64,000 nt of DNA, from NCBI GenBank assembly GCA_963823515.1, contig CAWGMB010000001.1, positions 124,001 through 188,000 on the forward strand. The letters run 5' to 3'. This DNA comes from Miltoncostaea sp963823515. GTDB lineage: Bacteria > Actinomycetota > Thermoleophilia > Miltoncostaeales > Miltoncostaeaceae. The notes under the pieces were generated by a model that was not told where the DNA came from, made no database searches, and worked only from the letters and a program-made list of their open reading frames with translations. The position numbers were made by a program, and so were the translations under genes. Below, piece by piece: positions 45,684 through 55,028 of this stretch. How positions within the stretch are numbered: the first letter of the stretch is position 1; every line of letters begins with the position of its first letter.

Positions 45684-46199
45684 TCAAGCCCCGCGCAGAA
45701 GGCCACGGGGTCGCTCGAGAGCGCCTGGCACGGTCTCCGGCGGTCCTACTCGCTCATGCCGGCCGACCGCGGAGTGAGCGCCATCATCCACCAACTTCGG
45801 GTCATCAGGATTGCCGCCGACACCCCTGCCAGAGATGAATTCAAGGTATTGCTGTTCGGTGAGAGTGCGGGACTTTCGCAGTCCTACCCTCCGCGCGATC
45901 CTGTTGACCATCCGTTGCCCGATCGGCTGGTTGAGCTGGCTTTCGTCCGTGACTTCCGTGGGTGCCAGGCGCTCATAGCGGCGCGGTCCTGAAAACGGTG
46001 ACGAGAACCCGGTATCTGGGAAAGCGTGCCTGGCCACCTTGTCGCCGGGAGTCTTGGCCTTGTCCTTCGTGCCGAAGGTAGCCTGAGCGCTGGAGGGAGC
46101 TCCCTTCGCCGGCGCGGCGAGTGCCGGCGAGGCACCAACGGCCATGACGAATCCGATCGCGCTTGCAGTGACGATCGCGCCGAGCTTCGGCCGGCGCAG
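45684..46199 (-). CDS. Secreted hypothetical protein
   Basis: Up to 172 residues. A signal peptide is seen in RRPKLGAIVTASAIGFVMAV followed by GASPALAAPA. The start is uncertain: CTG 46199 gives the complete signal, ATG 46145 cuts it. Mature part includes YERLAPTEVTDESQLNQPIG and LTEQQYLEFISGRGVGG. The last 25 residues are Arg/Pro-rich and may be out of frame. It lies downstream of the DUF2306 gene on the same strand. Confidence 0.5.
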   Translation of the reverse strand: MRRPKLGAIVTASAIGFVMAVGASPALAAPAKGAPSSAQATFGTKDKAKTPGDKVARHAFPDTGFSSPFSGPRRYERLAPTEVTDESQLNQPIGQRMVNRIARRVGLRKSRTLTEQQYLEFISGRGVGGNPDDPKLVDDGAHSAVGRHERVGPPETVPGALERPRGLLRGA

Positions 46200-46218
46200 T
46201 GGCTCGCCGGTCGCGGGC

Positions 46219-46683
46219 TCAGCGGATCCGGTCGCGGCCGAGGGCGCGAGGCACTCGCCAGGTGATCGCGAACCAACCGGCGCCGATGACCGCGCCGCTC
46301 GCTCCCACGACCATCCACCAGAACGACGACTCCGGAATCCTCGTGGTGGCCTCCGACGCCGCTGCCGCCAGCAGCCCGACATACGACCACGACATCCAAT
46401 AGGCATGAAAGCCGCGCCACGCACGGCTCGGGCGGCGGAGCCGCGCGTGGCCGACCCCGATCAGCACCCCGGCCAGGCTGACGATCGCCATCACATGGAA
46501 CGGATTGAAGCTCCCGGTGAGGTCGTAGATCCACAGTGCGGTCACGTTGACGCCGATCAACGCGCCCGCGAACAGCCGGCCCCACCGCCGGTGGCCGAGC
46601 CCTCCTTTGCGCCTGCTGACCACCCATCCGCCGCTGACCATGGCGACGATCGCCAGGACGAGATGGATCGAACCAAGGCCCAT
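46219..46683 (-). CDS. DUF2306 membrane protein
   Basis: 154 residues, ATG 46683 with AAGGA 8 bases upstream. Four helices; family features are GSIHLVLAIVAMVSGGWV, HRRWGRLFAGALIGVNVTAL and RAWRGFHAYWMSWSYVGLLA. Function unknown. The last chromosomal gene before the element's left att site; 46684-46909 is empty. Confidence 0.75.
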   Translation of the reverse strand: MGLGSIHLVLAIVAMVSGGWVVSRRKGGLGHRRWGRLFAGALIGVNVTALWIYDLTGSFNPFHVMAIVSLAGVLIGVGHARLRRPSRAWRGFHAYWMSWSYVGLLAAAASEATTRIPESSFWWMVVGASGAVIGAGWFAITWRVPRALGRDRIR

Positions 46684-46909
46684 GACGAAGATCCTTGCAC
46701 AGCGAAAATCCCTCCGGCGTTCCTGCGCCTCGCCATGCTCAGTCCCTCCCGCTCTTGGCCGCGCCGACATGGCACAGTGGGCGACTCGGCACTCACGCGC
46801 GCTCGGGCCGCGCAGGAAGCCGCAGCTGGCCTCGGTGACCTCAGGCGTGAGGATCGTGGGCCGGCCGGAGGGCACGAACAGGCTTGCGTGCAGGAGAAAC
46901 GCCCTGGTG

Positions 46910-46957
46910 AAGGGAAGCCGACGAGCGGATTCGAACCGCTGACCCCTTCATTACGAG
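46910..46957. repeat. Left attachment site (att) of the integrative element
   Basis: 48 bp identical to 63296-63343: begins AAGGGAAGCCGACGAGCGGA and ends TTCATTACGAG. It restores only the 3' part of the tRNA. The next bases (GGACTCC) differ from the tRNA-Thr gene, so this is the junction. 46958-47156 contains no gene but should hold the promoter of the transfer operon. Confidence 0.9.
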
Positions 46958-47156
46958 GGACTCCGGACGGCGGAACGACCGATCACGGCGAGGCATGACG
47001 GGCCATGCCCTTCCCTGCACACGCCGCGATTCCGAAAGCCGCCCCGTGCACCGCCGCTGAGCCTCGCGCACGGGCCGATGTACCCGTTTGGTACCTCGCC
47101 CGCCCGCCTCCCATCGCCGCTCCCTCCCCGACTCTGTGACTCGAGAAGGAGCGACG

Positions 47157-47483
47157 ATGCGTATTCCGATCGACACCACCACCCTGACCTTCATCGCCGG
47201 CAGCGACCCGCGGCCGGTGCTCGACATGGAGGGCCGCCCGCGCGCCGACAAGGCCACCGGCGAGGTGCTCTACGCCGTGGACGTCGTCGCCCTGGGCGGC
47301 GAGGAGGGCGCCGAGGTCTGGCCCATCCGCATCCCCGGCGAGCCGAAGGGCATCCGCCAGGGCCAGCCGATCCGCGTCTCCGGCCTGACGGCGGCGCCCT
47401 GGTCGATGGACAACCGCCACGGCATCACCTTCCGGGCGAGCGCCATCGAGCCGCTGGCGGCCCCCAAGGCCGCGGCCGCGTAG
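47157..47483 (+). CDS. AICE-conserved small protein upstream of the transfer ATPase
   Basis: 108 residues, ATG 47157 with GAAGGAG 7 bases upstream. MRIPIDTTTLTFIAGSDPRP, then VLYAVDVVALGGEEGAEVW, IRIPGEPKGIRQGQPIRVSG and AAPWSMDNRHGITFRAS: beta-rich and OB-fold-like. Similar proteins stand just before FtsK-type genes in many actinomycete elements. Possibly single-stranded-DNA or transfer related; inference from context. Confidence 0.7.
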   Translation: MRIPIDTTTLTFIAGSDPRPVLDMEGRPRADKATGEVLYAVDVVALGGEEGAEVWPIRIPGEPKGIRQGQPIRVSGLTAAPWSMDNRHGITFRASAIEPLAAPKAAAA

Positions 47484-47489
47484 CCGGCC

Positions 47490-47855
47490 GTGAACCGCGA
47501 CCTGTCCACCACCGGCCCCCGTCGCATCGCGGCGGGGGCGCTCGGCCTGGCGATCGTCTGCGCCGTCCTCAGCGAGTTCCCGTGGGTGCTCATCCTCATC
47601 GCGGTCGCCGCCAGCGTCTTCGCGCTCGCGGTGCTCTACGAGGGCCGACGAGGTTGGTCGGCGCCGGCGCCTCGGTACTCGTCCGCACCTCACGAGAGCG
47701 TCGTCGTGATCGAGACCGGCCACGTCACCGTCCGCGTCTTCGACTCGGCCTCGCCCCGGACGCTCATCGGCCGGCAGGCCGACGAGCCCGAGCCCGGCTG
47801 GATCCGCCTGCCCGGGGAGAGCGATGCCTGGGTCCTCGACGACGGGGAGGGCTGA
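47490..47855 (+). CDS. Small membrane protein of the transfer operon
   Basis: 121 residues from GTG 47490, 6 bp after the previous gene. Two hydrophobic helices (IAAGALGLAIVCAVLSEF, VLILIAVAASVFALAVLY), then a soluble C-terminal half (ESVVVIETGHVTVRVFDS). Probably a spread (Spd)-like or accessory transfer protein; inferred from its place. Confidence 0.6.
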   Translation: MNRDLSTTGPRRIAAGALGLAIVCAVLSEFPWVLILIAVAASVFALAVLYEGRRGWSAPAPRYSSAPHESVVVIETGHVTVRVFDSASPRTLIGRQADEPEPGWIRLPGESDAWVLDDGEG

Positions 47856-47858
47856 GGT

Positions 47859-49251
47859 GTGCACGGCGATCCCCGCGGCCCTCGTCCCCACTCGATCGAG
47901 GACACGATCGCCGAGTTCCTCGAGTCGGTCATCGGCGTCGTGCTGAGGATCGTCTGGGGCATCGTGCGCCGGCCGATGCTGAGCGTGCCGATGGCCGGCA
48001 TGGCGGCGCTGTCGTGGTGGACGAGCCCCGAGCAGGCGACCGGCTGGGCGATCCTCGTCGCCATCGGGCTCCTCATCTGGCGCCTCGCCCACCGGCGCTC
48101 GTTCTCATGGGCGATCGGCCGGCGGGCCCGCACCGGCTGGCGGCGCCTGTGGGTCTACGAGCTTCGCTGGCGGGCGGTCATGACGATGTCGGGCCTCGCC
48201 AAGCGCTACCGCGACGCCGAGGCCGTCCCCCGACTTCGCAAGGTGGTCAGCACCCCCTGGTGCGACCGCGTCCTCATCCGGCTCCTGGTCGGCCAGTGCA
48301 CCGAGGACGTCGAGCGGGTGGCGCCCGAGCTGGCCCACTCCTTCGGCGCCCGCGACTGCCGCGTCTACGAGCACCGGCCCGGCTGGCTCTGGCTGGAGCT
48401 GCCGACCCGCGATCCGCTGACCGCGGTGATCCCGGCCCTGTCGGTGCCTGAGCACGCGGATCCCTCGGCCGTCGCCGTCGGGCTGCGCGAGGACGGCGAG
48501 CCTTGGACCATGAAGGTGCTCGGCACGCATCTGCTGATCGCCGGGGCGACCGGCTCGGGTAAGGGCTCGGTGCTCTGGTCGCTCCTGCGTGGCCTCGCGC
48601 CCGGCATCCGTGACGGCTGGGTCGCCGTCTGGGCGATCGACCCGAAGGGCGGCATGGAGCTGGGACCGGGCCGGGCCCTCTTCGCCCGCTTCTGCGGCGA
48701 GGACTTCCTCGCCATGGCCGACCTGCTCGACGAGGCGGTCGCGGTGATGCAGGACCGGGCCCGCCGGCTCGCCGGGGTCACCCGGCTGCACGAGCCCACT
48801 CCGGAGGAGCCGCTCATCCTGGTGGTGGTCGACGAGGTGGCGACGCTCTCGGCGTACCTGCCGGATCGCAAGCTCCGGGAGCGGATGGCGAACGCCCTCG
48901 GGCTGCTGCTGACGCAAGGGAGGGCGGTCGGCGTGTCGGTGATCGCCGCGCTCCAGGATCCCCGCAAGGAGGTGCTGACGCCTGCGCAACCTCTTCCCGG
49001 CGCGCGTCGCCCTGCGCCTCGACGAGCCGGGCAGTCGGACATGGTCCTCGGCGACGGCGCCCGCGATCGTGGCGCCCGCTGCGACCGCATCCCCGACTGC
49101 GCTCCCTGGCGTCGGCTACGTCCGACTTGACGGCGTCCGCGAGCCCTCGCGGGTCCGGGCCGCTTACGTCACCGACGCCGACATCGCTGTGATGGCGGAG
49201 GAGTACGCGCCGACCCGACCGCAGGCCGTCGCTGAGAAGCAGGCGGCGTGA
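47859..49251 (+). CDS. FtsK/SpoIIIE-type conjugative DNA translocase, frameshifted near its end
   Basis: Transfers double-stranded DNA between mycelia or cells in AICEs. N-terminal helices at about 20-80; Walker A LLIAGATGSGKGSVLWSLL near residue 225; AIDPKGGMELGPG; Walker B LILVVVDEVATLSAYL near 325; then TQGRAVGVSVIAALQDPRKE. After about 48985 the reading needs several one-base shifts: NLFPARVALRLDEPG, then DMVLGDGARDRGARCDRIPD, then LPGVGYVRLDGVREPSRVRA to the stop at 49251. The Rep start overlaps that stop by 4 nt, supporting the joined reading. Confidence 0.8.
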
Positions 49252-50588
49252 TCCACCCGACCGCCGTCTCACTACCGGACCCTGCCACGATCGCGGGCCT
49301 CGTCGCCCGAGTCTCGGATCCCCGCCGCGAGCGGTGGCTCGAGCAGGTCGAGCGGACCGGAGGATGCCGCCGGCCGATCCGCCTGCGCGGTCGGGTGATG
49401 CGTGGAGACCGGCTCGCCTACTCGACGGCCGAGGAGCCCGACGGGGTCCTCATGGTCCGCTGCCGGAATCGTCGTGAGGCCTGCTGTCCGTCGTGCGCCC
49501 ACGAGTACCGCGGCGACATGTGGCAGCTCGTCTACGCGGGCCTGGCCGGCGGGCGGAAGGGCGTCCCCGAGACCGTTCGTTCGCACCCGCAGGCCTTCGT
49601 GACGCTCACCGCTCCGTCGTTTGGCGCCGTACACACCCGCCGGGACGACGGGCGCGCCTGCGGCTGCGGCGCCGTGCATACCGCGGACGACCCTCTCCTC
49701 GGCGCGCCGCTTGACCCCGACGTCTACGACTACGAGGGCGCGGTGCTCTGGAACTGGCACGCGCCCGAGCTCTGGCGCCGGTTCGTCATCGATCTCGCTC
49801 GAGTGCTGGCCCGCCAAGCAGGGCTGACGGAGAGCGAGCTGCGCGACCACCTGCGCATCAGCTACGCAAAGGTCGCGGAGTTCCAGGCGAGGGGGCTCGT
49901 CCACTTCCACGCGATCATCCGGCTCGACGGGTCGGAGGGGCCTGGCTCGCTGGCGGGGCTTCCCGCCGGCGTCGCGACGGCCTGATCACAGCCATCGAGG
50001 AGGCCGCCCGTCGCGCGTCACGCCACCGTCCCCGGACGCCAACGGCGAGCTGGTTACCGCCCGCTTCGGGGCCCAGGTGCACGTACGTGCGCTCAGCGGC
50101 GGAGATGCCGAGACCGTGTGCCCCGAGGCCGTGGCCGCCTACATCGCCAAGTACTCCTCGAAGGGTTCACACGAGGCGATCACGACTCGCCGGGCCGCTC
50201 CCGACGACCTGCGTGCCGGCGGCGTGCCGGAGCACCTCGTCCAGATGGTCGTCGCCGCGCTTCGCCTGTCCGGACGGCCGGCGTTTGCGGGGTTGGTCCG
50301 ATGGGCGACCACTCTCGGCTTCCGCGGTCACTTCGTCACCAAGTCGCGCGAATACTCGACCACTCTCTCGCAGCTACGCGCAGAACGCACCGCCTACCGT
50401 CGAAGCCTGAGAGGCCACCCACGATGCCGACGAGACCGACGCCGATCGTCGCCGACTGGGAGTACAGAGGCTCCGGCTACCTCGGCGCCGCCGACGCCCT
50501 CCTCGCCGCGGGGATCGAGGCCCGTCTCCTCGAGCGCCGGGACGCGCTCTACGAGGAGCGCCGGGGCCCACCGGCTGACGAGTCGTGA
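49248..50588 (+). CDS. RepSA-like rolling-circle replication initiator, frameshifted
   Basis: Initiates replication of the excised element. GTG 49248. Zinc-type cysteines CRNRREACCPSCAHEY; HUH motif GLVHFHAIIRLDG; later VAAYIAKYSSKGS with the candidate catalytic tyrosine; signature GFRGHFVTKSREYSTTL; C-terminus IVADWEYRGSGYLGAADALL. The frames change near 49980, 50018 and 50405, each consistent with one missing base (for example GACGGCCTG for GACGGGCCTG). Joined length about 447 residues, normal for RepSA. It overlaps the transfer ATPase gene by 4 nt. Confidence 0.8.
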
Positions 50589-50889
50589 GGGAACAGGGAT
50601 CACGAGCGTCCTGGGCCGGCGACGCGTTCCGTCAGACCCAGGCCCTGGTCAGGTCCTCTATGCGAGGTCTCTGTCGCTTCCTCGGAGCGACTCGGGGCCC
50701 GACGCGGCCGCGACGCCGGCCCCGAAGCGCAGCGCAGGGGGAAAGGCGGCCGAAGGCAGCGGCCCGGCCGAGGGCCCACCGCAGCCTTGAGGGAGTAGAG
50801 AAAGTCCTCACGTGGAAGCCTCGCCCGTCTGCGAATCCCTGTGATTTACTGAAAACCACTGTGATCCTCTTCCCACTCCGTTCTTGCTG
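50589..50889. other. Intergenic region, probable cargo promoter
   Basis: No gene. The first 200 bp are GC-rich. The last 60 bp are AT-rich (CTGTGATTTACTGAAAACCACTGTGATCC, within 50840-50870, a CTGTGAT direct repeat) and lie just before the HTH gene at 50890, so a promoter/operator for the plus-strand cargo operon is likely. Confidence 0.4.
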
Positions 50890-51103
50890 ATGGCCGCGTG
50901 GCTGACTGTCCGGCAGGTGGCAGCGCACCTCCAGATAAGTGAGGCCAAGGTCTACGCGATGGCACGTGCCGGCCGGATGCCGGGTGGCAAGGTGGGCAGT
51001 CAGTGGCGCTTCGAATCGGGACGAGGTCGATGCCTGGGTCCGCGCTCAGGGGTCCGTCGATCCCCACGACGAATCGCGGCCCCCCCCGCGATCTGCGCGA
51101 TGA
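50890..51103 (+). CDS. MerR/excisionase-type HTH protein, one frameshift
   Basis: ATG 50890: AAWLTVRQVAAHLQISEAKV, then YAMARAGRMPGGKVGSQWRF, the winged HTH used by excisionases and AlpA-type regulators. A shift near 51018 leads to RDEVDAWVRAQGSVDPHDES and a stop at 51103. About 70 residues. It begins the cargo operon and may control it. It is distinct from the excisionase next to the integrase at 61785. Confidence 0.65.
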
Positions 51104-51112
51104 GCGGAGCCC

Positions 51113-52460
51113 TTGAGCGCCACTATCTCCCTTGATCGAGTCTTCAATGTTGAGCCTGACTCGAGCTACTCCTCGCTGGTCGTGCCCAACGGAAACGCGA
51201 CGCAGCCGTTTCACCGGTGGTTCCACCTCAAGGAGAGCTTCTCGGCGCAGCTCATGGAGCGACTTCTTGAGGACTTGCACCTTCCCAGGTCAAGGCCGGA
51301 AATCGAAATCATCGACCCGTTCGCGGGAGCGGGCACTGCCTTAGTCAGCGCCCAGGTCTGGGCCCGGAGAACGGGCACCTCGTGCCGAGTTGTCGGCGTA
51401 GAACGCAACCCCTTCTTGCGAATGCTCGCGGGTGGAAAAGCTGCGGCCCTCGTTCAGCCGCCCGACGACTTCCCCGACTTTGTCAAGGTCGTCCTCAGGG
51501 GCCAGGATCGAGGCCGCTTCAAGCCGGGTCGAATCCCCGAGTTGTCAACCTTCTTCAACACGCGGTACTTCCCGTCGGGGACTCTCCGGTCTCTGCTAGA
51601 GCTCCGGACTGGGATCGAGACCGTCCCGGGCTCGCCCTGTCCAAGGATTTGGCCCACATCGCCCTGGCCGGTTGCGTGGAAACCTGCAGCCAACTGCGCC
51701 GAGACGGGCGCGCCCTCCGCTTCGCGCCCGACAAAGCGGCGCCGACGGTACACGCGGAATTCGTGAAGCGCACGGCTCAGATCTCTGACGATCTACTGAG
51801 TGTCGGCACCATCTCATCCCCGTCGGAGTCAAAGATAGAAGCAAGCGTCTTGCTCGGAGACGGCCGCGACCCCACCGGCCTCCTGCCCGAAGGGTTCATG
51901 GCGGACCTCGCAGTCTTCTCCCCACCGTATCCCAACAACATCGACTACACAGAGGTCTACAAGCTGGAGAACTGGTTCCTGCGACTTATCGACTCGCAGG
52001 CGACGTTCCGCGCTCAACGGCTCCGAACTGTCCGCAGTCATCCCAGCGTGCACTTTTCCGGAGGTTTACCGCTATCAGCGTAACGGCCATCATGACGCAG
52101 TGAACAGCTTGCTGGAGCCCCCTAATCGCGGCCATCCCCCCCGGGCGATACCGACCGCAGCGCGAGCGGCTTGTCCTGGGATACTTCGATGACATGGCGC
52201 AGAGCCTTCAGAGCCTCCGCCATCTGGTCCGTCCAGGTGGATCAGTGGTGTACGTCGTCGGCAATTCGTTGCACGGGCAACCCGGCGCCTCAAGCGACAG
52301 AGCGTTCGTGATTGCCGCGGACATTCTGATGGCCGCTATCGCCGAACTTGTTGGGATGCAGGTGCGTCAGGTCATCGTCACGCGCCGGCCCCATCGTCGG
52401 CGTGCGAACTCCGAGTTCCTGCGCGAGAGCGTCGTTGTACTCGACGTACCGGCCACCTGA
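51113..52460 (+). CDS. DNA methyltransferase (N4-cytosine/N6-adenine type), several frameshifts
   Basis: TTG 51113: FHLKESFSAQLMERLLEDLH, motif I IDPFAGAGTALVSAQVW, then VVGVERNPFLRML. A shift near 51620 leads to DLAHIALAGCVETCSQL and motif IV LAVFSPPYPNNIDYTEVYKLE. Further shifts near 52050 and 52120 lead to VYRYQRNGHHDAVNSLLEP, LVLGYFDDMAQSLQSLRHLV and RPGGSVVYVVGNSLHG to the stop at 52460. SPPY in motif IV is typical of N4-cytosine enzymes. About 450 residues joined. It would mark self DNA for the following operon. At least three shifts, so damage or assembly errors must be excluded. Confidence 0.7.
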
Positions 52461-52473
52461 GAACGAGCGACAG

Positions 52474-54537
52474 GTGAGTACCACCAACCCCCTCCACTTT
52501 GAGCCGTCAGCGCGGCTCCAACGCTTCCTTGGGCAAGAGCTGATCGCCGACCCCAACCTCGCCATCGGGGAGTTCGTCAAGAACGGCTACGATGCCGGAG
52601 CCAGTCAGGTCTGGGTGGAGTTCTTGGTCAGCGGGCGGAGGGCGGAGAATCAAGAGATCTTCATCGCCGATGACGGTAGCGGGATGGACCTGGAAGCGTT
52701 CCGCAAGAACTGGATGCGGCCCGGCTTTAGCGCGAAAGCGGCGGGCGCCTCCCAAGAGGACCGCCGAATAGCGGGCCTCGGTGAGCCTGTCCCCGGCGGC
52801 CGAGTTCCAATCGGCGAAAAGGGAATCGGGCGGCTGGCGGCAGGGCGGCTCGGTGACGAGCTCCACGTCTACACCCGAACATCCAGCTCGGAGCAGTGGC
52901 TCCACGTTGCCTTTCGCTGGGCTGATTTCGAGAAGATGGCGGTACCGCTGGCTGACGTAGTCGTGCCTCATGACTTCGAGACGGAGCCTCCCCTCGAACG
53001 TGTCGATGCAGGCACCGTGGTGCACATCCGGGGTCTGAGTTTGAACTGGGCGGGGCGAGTTCCTGGACGGAAGACCGCAGGACGACCTGACAGCCGACTC
53101 GGACGGCTGAGGCAAGACCTGGAGTTCCTAGTCCTTCCCGTTCAGCCCTCTGCCGGCGACTTTCGCGTGTTCCTCACGAGTGACCTAGCAGAGCACCAGC
53201 AGTTCGTCGGCCCGGTGGACGCGGGAGATATGCGTCTCCTTGACTATCGGTTCGATTTCTCGCTTCAGCCAGCCGCTGACGGCGTGGTCGTCCGCTGGAG
53301 AACACAGCGGACGCGGTCTCTCGCCGAGGAACTCGGCACCGAGGTGGTTTCGGAAGACGACATCCTTGTGCCTTGGGGTGAGGAAGGCACGGACGAGCCG
53401 ACCTCCCATGCTGGCTCCCTGGAGTGCGGAGCCTTTGAAGGGAGCTTCTTCTACGCCCCGCAGTCGGGCACGGCGAGGCGCTTTCGAGATCTCCGCATTG
53501 CACCGGGCGTTCTTCTCTACCGAAACGGTATTCGGGCGCAGCCCTACGGTGATCCCGACGACGACTGGCTCGGAGCCCGTGCCCGCAAGGCCGCCAGGCA
53601 AGGGTACGCGGCGATTCAGCCCAACCAGCTCTACGGGTACGTCAGCATTTCGAAGCAAATGAACCCCGAGCTCATCGATATGACGAACCGCCAGGGCTTG
53701 GTGGAGAACGACGCGTACGATGACTTCGTCGCACACGCGCGCGCCGAGTTTCGACGCTTCGAGGACATCGTGTTCAAAGAGTACGTTCAGCCGGCCTGGG
53801 AGGGCGATACCTCCCGCGCGCAAAAAGTCGCTGAGCGGACTCAGGATCTAGGCACGGCTCTTATTCGAGACGTCGTACACTCGCTCAGGCAACCGATCGC
53901 CGCGTTGGGGACCGAGATGGGCAACGTCGACTGGGTGGTCGCGAACGATGAAATGCCGCCGGCGACCCGGGCCTCGCTCTCCAGCATCACCCAGCGCGCT
54001 CATGGCCACCTTGAGGAGGTCGAGCGGGTCGTGGCCCAGTTTCTGGAGCGGGGCCTGGACGCTGAGATTGAGCCGGTGCAACTTGATGAAATCGTGAAGG
54101 CCGCTGCGGCGCAAGTACGTCCAGCGGCAGCCACCTACGGCGCGGAGATCATCGTTACAGTGGAGGAGCGCGTCGTCGTGGCACCGAGGATTGCACTCCA
54201 GCAGGCCGTCACTGAGCTCCTGAGGAACGCAGTTGCGGCGCCCCGGGCTCCAGGTATCGAGGGTGGGAAGGTATTCGTTCGGAGCACGATGACGGACGGC
54301 CAGATCGTCCTCAGCGTTGAAGACGACGGCGAGGGCGTTTCGGAGGACATCGGTTCACGGCTGTTTCGAGAACCGGTCTCGACTAAGGGGCGCCAGGGCG
54401 CAGGGCTCCAGACAGTGCGGGACCTCCTGGCCACGTTTAGGGCGTCGATCAGGCTTGCAAACCCGGGAGAGCCGGGGGCACGATTCGAGATATCGATGCC
54501 CTCCATGGGAGACGTGCGAAAGGAGCTGCGCTCGTGA
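52474..54537 (+). CDS. Double-GHKL ATPase: Hsp90/MORC-like N-terminus and histidine-kinase C-terminus
   Basis: 687 residues from GTG 52474, 13 bp after the methyltransferase. N-terminal GHKL module: N-box AIGEFVKNGYDAGA (Glu33, Asn37, Asp40), G1 IADDGSGMD (66-72), G2-like PIGEKGIGRLAAGRL (about 110-125), then a transducer-like middle part including LLYRNGIRAQPYGDPDDDWL. From about 455: TALIRDVVHSLRQPIAAL, with a candidate phosphohistidine His469, then a second ATPase: N-box TELLRNAVA (Glu581, Asn585), G1 EDDGEG (Asp618) and G2 GRQGAGLQTVRDLL. Resembles paraMORC-type ATPases found in restriction-modification islands, fused to a sensor kinase core. No membrane segment. Couples to the receiver gene by a GTGA overlap. 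Confidence 0.8.
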   Translation: MSTTNPLHFEPSARLQRFLGQELIADPNLAIGEFVKNGYDAGASQVWVEFLVSGRRAENQEIFIADDGSGMDLEAFRKNWMRPGFSAKAAGASQEDRRIAGLGEPVPGGRVPIGEKGIGRLAAGRLGDELHVYTRTSSSEQWLHVAFRWADFEKMAVPLADVVVPHDFETEPPLERVDAGTVVHIRGLSLNWAGRVPGRKTAGRPDSRLGRLRQDLEFLVLPVQPSAGDFRVFLTSDLAEHQQFVGPVDAGDMRLLDYRFDFSLQPAADGVVVRWRTQRTRSLAEELGTEVVSEDDILVPWGEEGTDEPTSHAGSLECGAFEGSFFYAPQSGTARRFRDLRIAPGVLLYRNGIRAQPYGDPDDDWLGARARKAARQGYAAIQPNQLYGYVSISKQMNPELIDMTNRQGLVENDAYDDFVAHARAEFRRFEDIVFKEYVQPAWEGDTSRAQKVAERTQDLGTALIRDVVHSLRQPIAALGTEMGNVDWVVANDEMPPATRASLSSITQRAHGHLEEVERVVAQFLERGLDAEIEPVQLDEIVKAAAAQVRPAAATYGAEIIVTVEERVVVAPRIALQQAVTELLRNAVAAPRAPGIEGGKVFVRSTMTDGQIVLSVEDDGEGVSEDIGSRLFREPVSTKGRQGAGLQTVRDLLATFRASIRLANPGEPGARFEISMPSMGDVRKELRS

Positions 54538-55028
54538 GGTCGGCCGTACTGTTTATCGATGATGAACCGGGCTTCCGCGCGAGCATTGAAGCCGCATTCA
54601 AACTCCGGGGGGTTCCCCTGGATGTCGCTGACGACTGGGAGCGTGGCCTTGGGCTCTTTCGAGCCTGCGCGCATGAGCTGATCATCGCCGACTATAACCT
54701 CCCTGATTCGAAGAACGGCTTGAAGCTCCTAGCGGAGGCAAAGCGACATCGTCCCGCATCGCGCCTCATCCTCATCTCAGGTCAGTTGTCAGCAGAGGCG
54801 GAGGAGCTCCTAAAGGAGTCGGGAGTCGTCAACGCGTACTTTACGAAGACGCCGGACATCGCTACCAAGCTGCTCAAGGCCGCAGCTGAGGCGATCGAGA
54901 GAGCCCAGGGGCCGACTGACTGGGCCAGGGTGGGGGCTGCCTTTCGCGAAAGAGGCTTGGAGGACCAGAAGGAGCTCGACGAGATCGACAGCGCATTAAG
55001 AGCGAGCATCGGACCGCCCCCATCGTGA
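54534..55028 (+). CDS. Receiver-domain protein without a DNA-binding output
   Basis: 164 residues from GTG 54534, overlapping the GHKL gene by 4 nt. Receiver fold: acidic pair at Asp9-Asp10 (LFIDDEPG), phospho-acceptor Asp53 (IIADYNLPD), switch Ser82 (LISGQ) and Lys105 (FTKTP). The remaining 45 residues are a charged helix (WARVGAAFRERGLEDQKELDEI) rather than an HTH or enzyme. Most likely the phosphorylation partner of the preceding kinase, acting by protein contact, probably on the PIN protein encoded next (inference). Confidence 0.8.
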   Translation: MRSAVLFIDDEPGFRASIEAAFKLRGVPLDVADDWERGLGLFRACAHELIIADYNLPDSKNGLKLLAEAKRHRPASRLILISGQLSAEAEELLKESGVVNAYFTKTPDIATKLLKAAAEAIERAQGPTDWARVGAAFRERGLEDQKELDEIDSALRASIGPPPS

